A DNA stretch of 20,402 nt, taken from Sulfurimonas sp. (GTDB taxonomy: Bacteria; Campylobacterota; Campylobacteria; Campylobacterales; Sulfurimonadaceae). A program made the position numbers and the translations under genes. The stretch's first letter is position 1. Every line of letters begins with the position of its first letter. The notes below the pieces were generated by a model, which was given only the letters and a program-made list of their open reading frames with translations, searched no databases and had not been told where the DNA came from. Location of the stretch: assembly GCA_027858865.1 (NCBI GenBank), contig JAQIBW010000020.1, positions 1 through 20,402 on the forward strand, given 5' to 3'. This document shows positions 1 through 7,301 of this stretch, piece by piece.

Positions 1-1206
1 GCATTTGGAACTTATAGAATAAGTGATTATAACCCACAACACATAGAAGCATTAAAAGAAGCTATAGACGCCGGAATAACAATGATAGACACATCATCTA
101 ACTATATGGATGGTGGAGCAGAGAGAGCAATCGCACTAGCATTTAGAGAGTTTGATGAAGATGTAAGGTCAAACATAGAAATAGTTAGTAAGTTTGGAAA
201 TATACAAGGTAATAATTTACAGAGACATAAAGATGAGCCCTTTGAAGAAGTAGTGGAGTTTTCTAAAGATTGTTTTCACTCTATCTCAAAATCTTTTATA
301 CATGATCAACTAACAGAGTCACTAAAACGTTTAGAAATGAAAAGATTAGACTGCTACCTTATCCATAATCCAGAGTACTATTTTCTAGATGCTATTAATA
401 AAAAAGTTGACAAAGATGAGAGACTTGATGAGATGTACAGAAGACTATATAGAGCTTTTGTAGCACTTGAAGAAGAAGTAAAAAATGCAAGAATAACTTC
501 TTATGGTATTAGCTCTAACAGTTTTGCAAAAGATCCCAACTCTGATGAATTTTTACCATATGAAGATCTAATAACTATTGCAGATAGAGCTTCTGAGGAC
601 GTCGGTAATGAAACACATAGTTTTACTACTATAGAGTTGCCAATAAATATTATTGAAATAGAAGGTTTGAAATGTGCATCTTGGGCTAAAGAAAATGGAC
701 TAAGAGTTTTAGCAAATAGACCTTTAAATGCACAATATGACAAACAAATGTATAGATTGGCTGATTATGAAGAACCAAGAGAGTATTATCATCATTTAAA
801 TGAACTGCTCGAAGTTTGTAACAACGAGACGCTTAAACCTCTTTATAATCTTTTAGAAGAGTTAGATGCTTCAAGACATAAATTTGGATGGATTGGTGAT
901 TATGACTCTTTCTTTTATGCTCAGATTATTCCTCACATGAGAACTTCTTTGGACTCTATAGATGAGCCGAACAAAGAGACTATGCTTAATTTTATTGATC
1001 TGTTTTTTATAGAATATAGAAAAATGGTTCTTCATGAGTGCTCAAAAAACACTAGAAGTCAGTTAAAGGATTTCTTTGAAGAGTGTGATTCTAAAATGCA
1101 AGAGTGTTCTTTGAGATTTTTAATGCAAGAAGAGAGCATAGACTATATCCTTGTAGGAATGAGAAAACCAAGTTACGTATATGAAGTTTTAGCCTTAGAA
1201 GACTAA
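1..1206 (+). CDS. Aldo/keto reductase family protein, 5' end missing
   Basis: The reading frame is already open at base 1, reading AFGTYRISDYNP, so the gene begins upstream of the window; the first ATG inside it (base 82) is internal. The visible 401 codons look like an NADPH-dependent aldo/keto reductase TIM barrel. DTSSNY carries the Asp and Tyr of the catalytic tetrad, VSKFG the Lys and LIHNP the His. The C-terminal SIDYILVGMRKPSYV resembles the usual end of the family, where cofactor-binding residues lie. The middle (roughly visible residues 230-340) is longer than in a compact AKR of about 320 aa and is rich in Glu, Tyr and His, so it may be a lineage-specific insertion. The substrate cannot be told. 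The next gene starts 84 bp downstream, and I saw no clear terminator between them. Confidence 0.85.
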   Translation, partial: AFGTYRISDYNPQHIEALKEAIDAGITMIDTSSNYMDGGAERAIALAFREFDEDVRSNIEIVSKFGNIQGNNLQRHKDEPFEEVVEFSKDCFHSISKSFIHDQLTESLKRLEMKRLDCYLIHNPEYYFLDAINKKVDKDERLDEMYRRLYRAFVALEEEVKNARITSYGISSNSFAKDPNSDEFLPYEDLITIADRASEDVGNETHSFTTIELPINIIEIEGLKCASWAKENGLRVLANRPLNAQYDKQMYRLADYEEPREYYHHLNELLEVCNNETLKPLYNLLEELDASRHKFGWIGDYDSFFYAQIIPHMRTSLDSIDEPNKETMLNFIDLFFIEYRKMVLHECSKNTRSQLKDFFEECDSKMQECSLRFLMQEESIDYILVGMRKPSYVYEVLALED

Positions 1207-1290
1207 AAGTAGCAAGGTAATTTAATTTTTTATGACTTGTTAAGCGATATTGTCATATTTTATGTAAATAGAATATTAAAAGGAAAATAG

Positions 1291-1566
1291 ATGATTCCAT
1301 TCAGTGACGAAGAGTTAATGAATCCTGTGCAGGTTGCGATAGATAAGATTCGTCCTTCATTAGCATTAGACGGTGGAGATATAGACTTTATAACTGTAAA
1401 AAATGGAAATGTTTATGTTCAGTTAAAAGGTGCATGTATTGGATGCTCGAGTAGTAGTAGCACACTAAAGTATGGTGTAGAAAGACAACTTAGAATGGAT
1501 ATACATCCAGAACTAACGGTTATAAATGTACCAGCTGGTATGGAAAACGATATAGATAATCTTTAA
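1291..1566 (+). CDS. NFU-domain iron-sulfur cluster scaffold/carrier (NifU C-terminal type)
   Basis: This 91-residue protein is essentially one NFU domain. IRPSLALDGGDIDF (about 20-33) is the family signature, and GACIGCSSSS holds the CxxC (Cys49, Cys52) that would ligate a bridging [4Fe-4S] or [2Fe-2S] cluster across a dimer. NFU proteins carry assembled clusters to apo-proteins in the cytoplasm. There is no A-type or NifU N-terminal domain, so this is the short stand-alone form. The ATG is preceded by AAAGGAAA, a good ribosome-binding site. The next gene starts 14 bp after the stop, so it is probably the first gene of an operon with the TPR protein and murE. From memory, C. jejuni has a NifU-like gene (Cj1639) in the same place. 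Confidence 0.9.
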   Translation: MIPFSDEELMNPVQVAIDKIRPSLALDGGDIDFITVKNGNVYVQLKGACIGCSSSSSTLKYGVERQLRMDIHPELTVINVPAGMENDIDNL

Positions 1567-1580
1567 TACAAGTGAAATAA

Positions 1581-2174
1581 ATGAACGGCATCAGTAAATA
1601 TAAAACGCTATCACAAGCTAAAGAGTACTTTAGTAAATCAGACTATAAAGGCGCATTAGAGAAGTTTGCAGTAGTTTTGCAAGATTTCCCTAACTCAAAA
1701 GAGGCATATAACGGTGTGATTCTTTCTGAAATGGCTCTAAGTGGTGAGGGTGGGGCTGAAGCCTTATTTGATTATTATGAAGTACTAAAAGATGAAGATA
1801 AAGAGACAGCTGATAATATTATGAGCGATATCTTACAGACTATGGATGGCACGGTAGAGAAACTTAGTGAACTATTTTCCGAACCTCTACGTGCAAGATT
1901 AGAGTTTGAAGATGGAATACTTTATCAAGATTTTAGAGACATTTTAGACAAGGGTGCAGGGTTCAAAGAGACTTTTGAGAATATCATGTTTTCGACTCGT
2001 GTGATTATTACTCAAAAAGAAGATTTTATAGATTTTTTAGACAACCTCATAGAGCATGGTTTTGCGGAGATGGCACTTACTTACTTAGAGAATGCACTTA
2101 GTGTTTATCCTAGTGATGAGTTACTAAGAAAACTACTTAAAAAGTTAGCAAAGAGTAAAAAAAGTGAAGATTGA
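1581..2174 (+). CDS. Small TPR-like helical repeat protein between NFU and murE
   Basis: A 197-residue soluble protein without signal peptide or membrane segment. Residues 9-42 (AKEYFSKSDYKGALEKF then LQDFPNSKEAYNG) form a recognisable tetratricopeptide-like helical pair. A second TPR-like unit near the C-terminus (GFAEMALTYLENAL, VYPSDELLRKLLKKL) is followed by a Lys-rich tail. The middle is acidic and helical. TPR units usually mediate protein-protein contacts; the partner is unknown. Its ATG lies 14 bp after the NFU stop and its 3' end overlaps the murE GTG start by 11 bp, so the two are probably translationally coupled. I recall an uncharacterised gene at the same position in C. jejuni (Cj1640). 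Specific function is not assignable from sequence. Confidence 0.8.
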   Translation: MNGISKYKTLSQAKEYFSKSDYKGALEKFAVVLQDFPNSKEAYNGVILSEMALSGEGGAEALFDYYEVLKDEDKETADNIMSDILQTMDGTVEKLSELFSEPLRARLEFEDGILYQDFRDILDKGAGFKETFENIMFSTRVIITQKEDFIDFLDNLIEHGFAEMALTYLENALSVYPSDELLRKLLKKLAKSKKSED

Positions 2175-3459
2175 ACTACCAAATCAAGACTACAAATACG
2201 TAAGTGAAAATTCGTTGGAATGTGGTGCAGATACAGCATTTGTGTTAAGCGCTCAAAATAAAAAATACCTTCAAGATGCTAAAGATAAAGGTGCACATTC
2301 AATAATAAATATTAAAGATATAGCGACACTATTTGGTATCGATAAGATTAAAATAGTTGGTATTACAGGAACGAATGGGAAGACTACAACTGCTAGTGCA
2401 ATATACTCTTTTTTACTTGATTTAGGCTATAAAACTGCAATGCAGGGAACGCGTGGGTTTTTCATGAATGATGAAGTTGTAGAGGGTAAATCTCTTACAA
2501 CTCCAAGTGTATTAAATACTTACAAACATATCTATCAAGCTGTAGAAGCAGGATGTGAGTTTTTCATCATGGAAGTAAGCTCGCACGCAATTGCGCAAGA
2601 GCGAATAGAGGGTTTAAGCTTTGAGCTTAAAATACTTACAAATATTACACAAGATCATTTAGACTATCACAAAACTATTGGTGAGTATATCTCTGTAAAA
2701 AATAGTTTTTTCCAAGATGAAAGCAGAAAACTTATAAACAAAGATGAGCCAAAAGCCGCTTTTAATATAAAAAATACTTTTACTTACGGTATAGAAAATA
2801 ACGCCTCATACAAGCTGATGGCATATTCACTAAACGATGCATCTAGTGGGATTATTCAACACTTCCAAGAAGTAGTTCCATTTACTTCATCTCTTCATGG
2901 CTTCTTTAATCTTTATAATACTATGGCAGCTATCGGTGCAGTTGACCTATTGGTTGAAGAAAAACTAGAAAAGATTGTTGAAGTAGTTGATAACTTTGCA
3001 GGGGTTAGTGGTCGAATGGAACAAGTTTGTGAACTACCAAATGTTATAGTTGATTTTGCACATACGCCTGATGGGATGCAGCAGGTTTTAAATGCTCTAA
3101 AAGAGAAAGAACTTTTAGTTGTATTTGGAGCTGGTGGAGATAGAGATCAACAAAAAAGACCTATGATGGGCAGAATTGCAGCGAGTCTTGCAAAGAAAGT
3201 TTACATCACAAGTGACAATCCAAGAAATGAAGATCCACAAGCAATTGTCGATGATATCTTAGAAGGTATTGAAGATAGAAGTATCGTGAGCGTTGAGCTA
3301 AATAGAAGAAAAGCTATAGAGATGGCACTTGATGATCAAGAAGAAGATGATGTTGTTGTTATACTAGGAAAAGGTGATGAAGCTTTTCAAATTATATATG
3401 ACAAAAAACTGCCATTTGATGACAGAGAAGTTGTTAGAGAACTTCTAAATATAAACTAA
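2164..3459 (+). CDS. murE: UDP-MurNAc-L-Ala-D-Glu:meso-diaminopimelate ligase MurE
   Basis: MurE adds meso-diaminopimelate to UDP-MurNAc-L-Ala-D-Glu in cytoplasmic peptidoglycan precursor synthesis. The 431 residues show the Mur-ligase order: a short N-terminal UDP-binding region, the ATP P-loop GITGTNGKT (67-75), MEVSSHA (137-142) and ITQDHLDYH (161-169). A Lys near 179 (SVKNSFF) lies where the family has its carbamylated Lys. LHGFFNLYN (244-252), VDFAHTPDGM (296-305) and GAGGDRD follow. DNPR at 351-354 is the known meso-DAP selectivity motif. The protein is shorter than E. coli MurE (about 495 aa), mostly in the N-terminal domain, as in related epsilonproteobacterial forms. GTG is the chosen start because an in-frame upstream extension would run further into the preceding gene. 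Its stop directly abuts the stop of the convergent GDPD gene. Confidence 0.95.
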   Translation: MKIELPNQDYKYVSENSLECGADTAFVLSAQNKKYLQDAKDKGAHSIINIKDIATLFGIDKIKIVGITGTNGKTTTASAIYSFLLDLGYKTAMQGTRGFFMNDEVVEGKSLTTPSVLNTYKHIYQAVEAGCEFFIMEVSSHAIAQERIEGLSFELKILTNITQDHLDYHKTIGEYISVKNSFFQDESRKLINKDEPKAAFNIKNTFTYGIENNASYKLMAYSLNDASSGIIQHFQEVVPFTSSLHGFFNLYNTMAAIGAVDLLVEEKLEKIVEVVDNFAGVSGRMEQVCELPNVIVDFAHTPDGMQQVLNALKEKELLVVFGAGGDRDQQKRPMMGRIAASLAKKVYITSDNPRNEDPQAIVDDILEGIEDRSIVSVELNRRKAIEMALDDQEEDDVVVILGKGDEAFQIIYDKKLPFDDREVVRELLNIN

Positions 3460-4224
3460 TTATTCCAAGTAATCAGTGAATACTCCATTTACTCCCATAT
3501 CAAATAACTGTTGACGCCTTAAGAAATCGTTAACAGTATAGATATTTATATAATAACCTGCTTCTTTTAATTTTTTAACTGTTGTCTCATCCACGAGAGC
3601 ATCATTAAAGTGATAGGCATCTACTCCTATTGATTTTAAATATGGGATAAGAGGATTTGGATGCTTGTCTTCAACTAACGCTGCCGTTGGTAAATCTGGT
3701 TGTATCTGTTTACCTAGCTGCATATACTCATGTCTAAATGAAGATAAAAGGATGAAATCTTTAGAATCAGATGCTTCTATCTCCTTTAGCACAGATGAAA
3801 CAACTTGCATATCGCTAAAAGTATCGCTTAAATCCTTAATCTCAAGATTTAAGTAAATCTGATTTTCTTTGACAAACTCCAGAACTTTTTTAAGAGTCAG
3901 CAATGGCTCAGGTCTTTTAACATTAATATAAAACCAACTTCCATAATCAAGATCGGACAACTCAGCATAGGTAAAATCAGTTACTTTATATGGTATACGA
4001 GTTTTATATGCTTTGAGCTGTTTTACGTTTGTAGTACGCTCTAGAGTATCATCATGTATGATAACTGCGATTCCCTCACGACTTAACTGCACATCAACTT
4101 CAATAAAGTCACAATGACCAATACTCTGATTAAGAGCAGAGAGAGTATTTTCAGGACGGTTTGAGAGAAATCCTCGGTGTGCTCCAATAAGAGCTGGACG
4201 TTTAAAAAGTTCTAGAAAACTCAT
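3460..4224 (-). CDS. Glycerophosphodiester phosphodiesterase, cytoplasmic UgpQ-like
   Basis: This enzyme hydrolyses glycerophosphodiesters (deacylated phospholipids) to glycerol-3-phosphate and an alcohol. The roughly 254 residues start with the GDPD signature: GAHRG (general acid/base His and Arg), RPENTLSA with a metal-binding Glu, IEVDVQ with Glu and Asp, and VIIHDDTLERTTN with the second catalytic His. A later Glu in NLEIKD and the C-terminal VNDFLRRQQLFDMGVNGVFTDY fit the TIM barrel. There is no signal peptide, so it should be cytoplasmic. I chose the ATG at 4224; a TTG one codon earlier (4227) is also possible. The ATG shares its A with the TGA of the upstream acyltransferase (TGATG), which indicates translational coupling. 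The partner gene suggests a role in lysophospholipid/glycerophosphodiester recycling. Confidence 0.9.
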   Translation of the reverse strand: MSFLELFKRPALIGAHRGFLSNRPENTLSALNQSIGHCDFIEVDVQLSREGIAVIIHDDTLERTTNVKQLKAYKTRIPYKVTDFTYAELSDLDYGSWFYINVKRPEPLLTLKKVLEFVKENQIYLNLEIKDLSDTFSDMQVVSSVLKEIEASDSKDFILLSSFRHEYMQLGKQIQPDLPTAALVEDKHPNPLIPYLKSIGVDAYHFNDALVDETTVKKLKEAGYYINIYTVNDFLRRQQLFDMGVNGVFTDYLE

Positions 4225-5468
4225 CAATTAATCATGGGATTATTTCTAATCTCATCCTCAATAGCACTTTTTACAAGCGTAGTGATTTCATCATAACTCA
4301 TGCCAGTTGGATAAATAGGTTTAAGATAAGTTACTTTAACCTTCTTAGGTCTTGGAAATATTTTGCCTGTAGGTAATGCTTCATAGCTTCCATCAATAAC
4401 TACCGGAACAATAGGTACGTTGTGTGTTTTTGAGAGCATAGCAAAAAAAGGTCTGAACTCTAGTAGTTGTCTGTCTCGTGTTCTAGCCCCTTCAGGAAAA
4501 ACAACTAAATTATGTCCTTTTTTAAGTGGTAGGGATACATGTTGCATCGTCTCTTTTAGGTTTATATTTGCATCTATTAAAATTGACTGTCCGTGTTTAG
4601 CGATTGGATTGAAAAACATCGTACCGAAGACTTGTTTAAAGGCGAGAAAAAAAGTGTTTTTCAAAACACTGTAAGGTAGAGTTGCTTCTATTAAAAATCC
4701 ATCTAGCATACTCTGATGCGTTGGAGCAATGATGCAAGTAGATGCAGGAATATTTTCTATGCCTTTTATTTCAAGACGAAAGAAAAGCTTAAACAGTGGC
4801 AATAAAAGTGTTTTGTATGTGAACATAATATATGGTGAATAAATAAGTTCATCATCTTTCTCTTCTCTTAAAATTTCACTCCAGTCTGTTTTAGAGGGAT
4901 GGATATATAGCTTATACTCTTTTATATAGTTGTATAAATCTCTCATTATCATCAAGTCAGAGAATATTGCCTCATTTATTTTAACCCCAAAGCTGTTCTC
5001 AACAAACACAAAAAGCTCCACATAATTTAGAGAGTCTAGTCTAAGGTCAAGTTCTAGATGCGAAGATGGTAAAATAGTTTCATAGCTTAATTTGGCTAGA
5101 TATGATTTTATAATTAGGTAGAGATTATCTGAAGGTTCTTTTTCTAGCGAATTTATCTTTTGAACTTTATGTTTTGCTATTACTGTTTTGATTGCTGTGT
5201 TGTCAAATAAACCGGATGAAGTTTTTGCTAAAGGAGTAGTTGAGATAAGATAGCCACGCACTTTTTGGGGTTCATCTACTTCCATATTGTAAAGTTCGAT
5301 ACCATACCAGCGTATTTCACTTTCTATGTTAATAATATTAGCGGCTTTAAGTGTTTGAAAGTTAGGGTATATGAGGGCAAAAGGGTGTCCATTGTGAAGA
5401 GTAACTACTATCTCTTTAATATATGGACAAAGAATTAAAATTCTCTCTTGGATATTGTGCAAATTCAT
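4224..5468 (-). CDS. Fusion: degenerate adenylation C-lobe, acyl-carrier domain, PlsC acyltransferase
   Basis: Three regions are visible in 414 residues. Residues 5-100 resemble the small C-terminal lobe of acyl-CoA/acyl-ACP synthetases (YIKEIVVTLHNGHPFALIYP). The A10-like stretch 80-90 reads LAKTSSGLFDN, with Leu where the family's catalytic Lys (GK) belongs, and the large N-terminal adenylation domain is absent. Residues 112-185 look like an acyl-carrier domain with LRLDSLNYVEL, Ser146 being the candidate phosphopantetheine site. Residues 215-414 are a PlsC-type glycerolipid acyltransferase with HQSMLD (251-256), FPEGAR (324-329) and VPIVPVVIDG (351-360). A hydrophobic segment near 212-230 may touch the membrane. 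It likely acylates lysophospholipid or another polyol acceptor, possibly from an acyl group on its own carrier domain. It follows the OMP gene by 14 bp. Confidence 0.85.
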   Translation of the reverse strand: MNLHNIQERILILCPYIKEIVVTLHNGHPFALIYPNFQTLKAANIINIESEIRWYGIELYNMEVDEPQKVRGYLISTTPLAKTSSGLFDNTAIKTVIAKHKVQKINSLEKEPSDNLYLIIKSYLAKLSYETILPSSHLELDLRLDSLNYVELFVFVENSFGVKINEAIFSDLMIMRDLYNYIKEYKLYIHPSKTDWSEILREEKDDELIYSPYIMFTYKTLLLPLFKLFFRLEIKGIENIPASTCIIAPTHQSMLDGFLIEATLPYSVLKNTFFLAFKQVFGTMFFNPIAKHGQSILIDANINLKETMQHVSLPLKKGHNLVVFPEGARTRDRQLLEFRPFFAMLSKTHNVPIVPVVIDGSYEALPTGKIFPRPKKVKVTYLKPIYPTGMSYDEITTLVKSAIEDEIRNNPMIN

Positions 5469-5482
5469 TTGCTCTCTTTTGT

Positions 5483-6025
5483 TTAAAATCTGACGTTTAG
5501 TCCTACATAAGCACCATTTAGGTTTGAGTTTACTTGATTAGATGTATCTGTGAGTTTTTCATAAGAGATATACTTATAGTCATAACCAACTTCAACATCA
5601 AAGTGCTCAGTTATTGGAACAAAGAAACCAAGACCAAGATTAAAACTGCCATAATTTAGAGAACTTTTCGTTGCATGATTTATATCAAAATAACCAGCAC
5701 CAAAACCAGCTTTAAAATAAGGGTTTATGATAATATTCCAGTCAAATGCTTTAACAAACTCAACATTCATTCCAAACTTATCACCATCTTTGCCTGTTGT
5801 AGAAAATACATTTGAATCATTTTTTAGATAGTCAAATGAAAATTCTATAGCATATGCTTCTCTAACTCCATAACCTATCTTTAGTTTTCCCATCTCAGCT
5901 GTATTAGAAGTACTTGCACTATTTGAAAATGTTTCATTCATGTAACCAGCACCTACACCCATATAAACTTTTGCATCTGAGTATAGAGATGTTATTAGTA
6001 GAGAAAATAGTAAAATCTTTTTCAA
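5483..6025 (-). CDS. Outer-membrane beta-barrel protein, OmpA/OmpW-like porin fold
   Basis: A 180-residue exported protein. The N-terminus MKKILLFSLLITSLYSDA is a signal peptide with cleavage probably after residue 18. The mature part consists of alternating beta strands rich in Gly and Tyr (VYMGVGAGYMNETF, LGLGFFVPIT, DVEVGYDYKYISYE), and it ends in NVRF, the terminal Phe typical of outer-membrane barrels recognised by BamA. The size suits an eight-stranded barrel. The ligand is unknown. The start is TTG, supported by AAGG at suitable spacing upstream and by the signal peptide beginning exactly there. It heads a minus-strand unit with the acyltransferase and GDPD genes, so an envelope role is reasonable. 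Its upstream region carries a long palindrome next to the likely promoter. Confidence 0.85.
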   Translation of the reverse strand: MKKILLFSLLITSLYSDAKVYMGVGAGYMNETFSNSASTSNTAEMGKLKIGYGVREAYAIEFSFDYLKNDSNVFSTTGKDGDKFGMNVEFVKAFDWNIIINPYFKAGFGAGYFDINHATKSSLNYGSFNLGLGFFVPITEHFDVEVGYDYKYISYEKLTDTSNQVNSNLNGAYVGLNVRF

Positions 6026-6054
6026 ATTATTGACCTTATGATTGTTTAAATATA

Positions 6055-6115
6055 TAGGGCATCTCTAAAAACCCTTTTTTGCTCTGATGTTTTAAGGGTT
6101 CTTAGAGATGCCCTA
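6055..6115. repeat. 61-bp near-perfect palindrome, MITE-like or solo hairpin element
   Basis: The left arm at 6056-6076 begins AGGGCATCTCTAAAAACC. The right arm at 6094-6114 is its reverse complement except for one A/C mismatch, giving a 21-bp stem with a 17-nt loop. A further T/A pair at the outside means a TA sits on each flank, which would fit a TA target duplication. It lies between two divergently transcribed genes (OMP on minus, ferredoxin on plus), so it is not needed as a terminator for either. GGGCATCTCTAAAAACCC resembles insertion-sequence terminal inverted repeats, but no transposase gene is near. A miniature transposable element or a regulatory hairpin are the main options. Confidence 0.6.
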
Positions 6116-6201
6116 GGTGTGAATTATAGCGAAAAACTTGCTAAATAGCTTAAAAAAACAAACTTGTTTTTGCGTATGATATTTGATCTCTATATTTTAG
6201 T

Positions 6202-6207
6202 TATAAT
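6202..6207 (+). promoter_or_regulatory. Likely sigma-70 -10 box for the ferredoxin-panD-ybaB operon
   Basis: A perfect TATAAT lies 28 bp before the ATG of the ferredoxin gene, with AAGGA ribosome-binding sequence between. The upstream stretch is T/A-rich with no good -35 (TTGATC at 6183 is only 13 bp away), as is common in this phylum, where -35 boxes are weak. Transcription would start near 6214. Confidence 0.5.
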
Positions 6208-6234
6208 TCCGTTAAAAATCCAAGGATAAAATTT

Positions 6235-6609
6235 ATGGGAATCCCTCAACCGGCATTTTATATGTTCAAGTGTGAGCAATCAGCTCCACCAGGCATGCCA
6301 AAACCATCATGTGTAACACCAGAGACTCAGGACTTATTCCAGTATCTTGCACAAAAATTAATGCAAGAAGGAATCATGGGAACAGTTCAACCGATTCGCA
6401 CTTCTTGTATGAACCGCTGTTCTTCAGGTCCCGTTATGCTAGTTGAACCAGGACATACTATGTATGCAGGTCTTACTAAAGAAAAAATTGATAAAATAGT
6501 ATCAGAACATATTATTGGTGGAAACGTAGTTTCTGAGTATGTAATCGATTCTGAGCAGTGGGATGAGCCAATCACACCTGCTGATATGAAAAAACAGATG
6601 GGAATGTAG
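6235..6609 (+). CDS. Thioredoxin-like [2Fe-2S] ferredoxin domain protein
   Basis: A 124-residue cytoplasmic protein with the thioredoxin-like ferredoxin fold. Cys13 (YMFKCEQ), Cys26 (KPSCVTP), Cys58 and Cys62 (RTSCMNRCSSGP) are spaced as the four ligands of a single [2Fe-2S] cluster. This arrangement is shared with Aquifex/Clostridium-type thioredoxin-like ferredoxins and the NuoE/HoxE family. PVMLVEP and the helix TKEKIDKIVSEHI complete the fold, and the C-terminal 25 residues are an extra acidic tail. It is probably an electron carrier; the partner is unknown. ATG is preceded by AAGGA at good spacing and by a TATAAT box, so it looks like the first gene of the panD-ybaB-tkt series; panD follows after 9 bp. 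Confidence 0.85.
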   Translation: MGIPQPAFYMFKCEQSAPPGMPKPSCVTPETQDLFQYLAQKLMQEGIMGTVQPIRTSCMNRCSSGPVMLVEPGHTMYAGLTKEKIDKIVSEHIIGGNVVSEYVIDSEQWDEPITPADMKKQMGM

Positions 6610-6618
6610 GAAAAATAG

Positions 6619-6984
6619 ATGACTATAGAAATGTTGTACAGCAAAATCCATCGTGCTACTGTTACAGATGCTAACTTAAACTATGTTGGTTCTATTACGA
6701 TAGATGAAGAGCTTCTAGAAGCTGCAAAGATGCGAGTTGGACAAAAAGTTGAGATTTTAAATGTCAATAATGGTGAAAGATTTTCAACATATATTATCTT
6801 AGGCGAAAGAGGCAAAAGAGATATCTGTTTAAATGGTGCGGCTGCAAGAAAAGTTCATAAAGGAGATAAAGTAATTATAGTTGCATATGCAACTTATGAT
6901 GAAAAAGACTTAGAAACTTACCAGCCAAAAGTTGTTATCTTAGATGAGAATAACGATATTGATTATGTTGCGGATAGCATCTAA
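6619..6984 (+). CDS. panD: Aspartate 1-decarboxylase proenzyme (pyruvoyl-dependent)
   Basis: PanD makes beta-alanine from L-aspartate for pantothenate/CoA synthesis. The 121 residues align well with E. coli PanD. The self-cleavage site is Gly24-Ser25 (YVGSITID), where Ser25 becomes the pyruvoyl group. Lys9, Arg54, Tyr58 and Asn72 (LNGAAAR) occupy the known active-site positions. The double-psi barrel core and the GDKVIIVAYA strand are intact, so a functional cytoplasmic tetramer is expected. ATG follows GGAAAAATAG. The stop overlaps the ybaB ATG by one base (TAATG), so the genes are coupled. PanB and PanC are not in the window. Confidence 0.95.
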   Translation: MTIEMLYSKIHRATVTDANLNYVGSITIDEELLEAAKMRVGQKVEILNVNNGERFSTYIILGERGKRDICLNGAAARKVHKGDKVIIVAYATYDEKDLETYQPKVVILDENNDIDYVADSI

Positions 6985-7301
6985 TGTTTGGAAACTTAGG
7001 CGATATGAGTAAAATGCTTGGAGGTATGCAGGAAAATGCTGCTAAACTTCAGGCTGAACTCGAATCTAAAACTTTCAGTGTTAAAAGTGGCGGAGGAGTG
7101 ATTGAGCTTAGTGTTAACGGCAAAGGTGAAGTGATTGATTTAACAATTGATGACTCACTTATGAATGACAAAGACTCACTTCAAATATTGCTTATTGGGG
7201 CTATGAACGATGCCAATAAAATGGTTCAGCAAAACCAGCAAAACAGTGCGATGGGTATGCTAGGTTCAATGGGCGGAACGAACCCTTTTGGGTCAAAATA
7301 A
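6984..7301 (+). CDS. YbaB/EbfC nucleoid-associated protein
   Basis: A 105-residue member of the YbaB/EbfC DNA-binding family, dimeric proteins that coat DNA and affect gene expression. The order is typical: a Met-rich N-terminus (MFGNLGDMSKMLGGMQ), an amphipathic helix with LQAELESKTF, the sheet signature GGGVIELSVNGKGEVIDLTIDDSL, a helix with LLIGAMNDANKMVQQ, and a Gly/Met-rich tail. In many bacteria ybaB sits with dnaX and recR; here it lies between panD and a PDZ protein, the arrangement I recall for C. jejuni Cj1642. It is coupled to panD by a one-base overlap and its stop directly adjoins the next ATG. Confidence 0.9.
   Translation: MFGNLGDMSKMLGGMQENAAKLQAELESKTFSVKSGGGVIELSVNGKGEVIDLTIDDSLMNDKDSLQILLIGAMNDANKMVQQNQQNSAMGMLGSMGGTNPFGSK

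Noticed and set aside
6055..6115. Rho-independent terminator reading of the long palindrome
   Set aside because: The flanking genes diverge from this region, so no transcript from either gene ends here, and no T run follows either arm.
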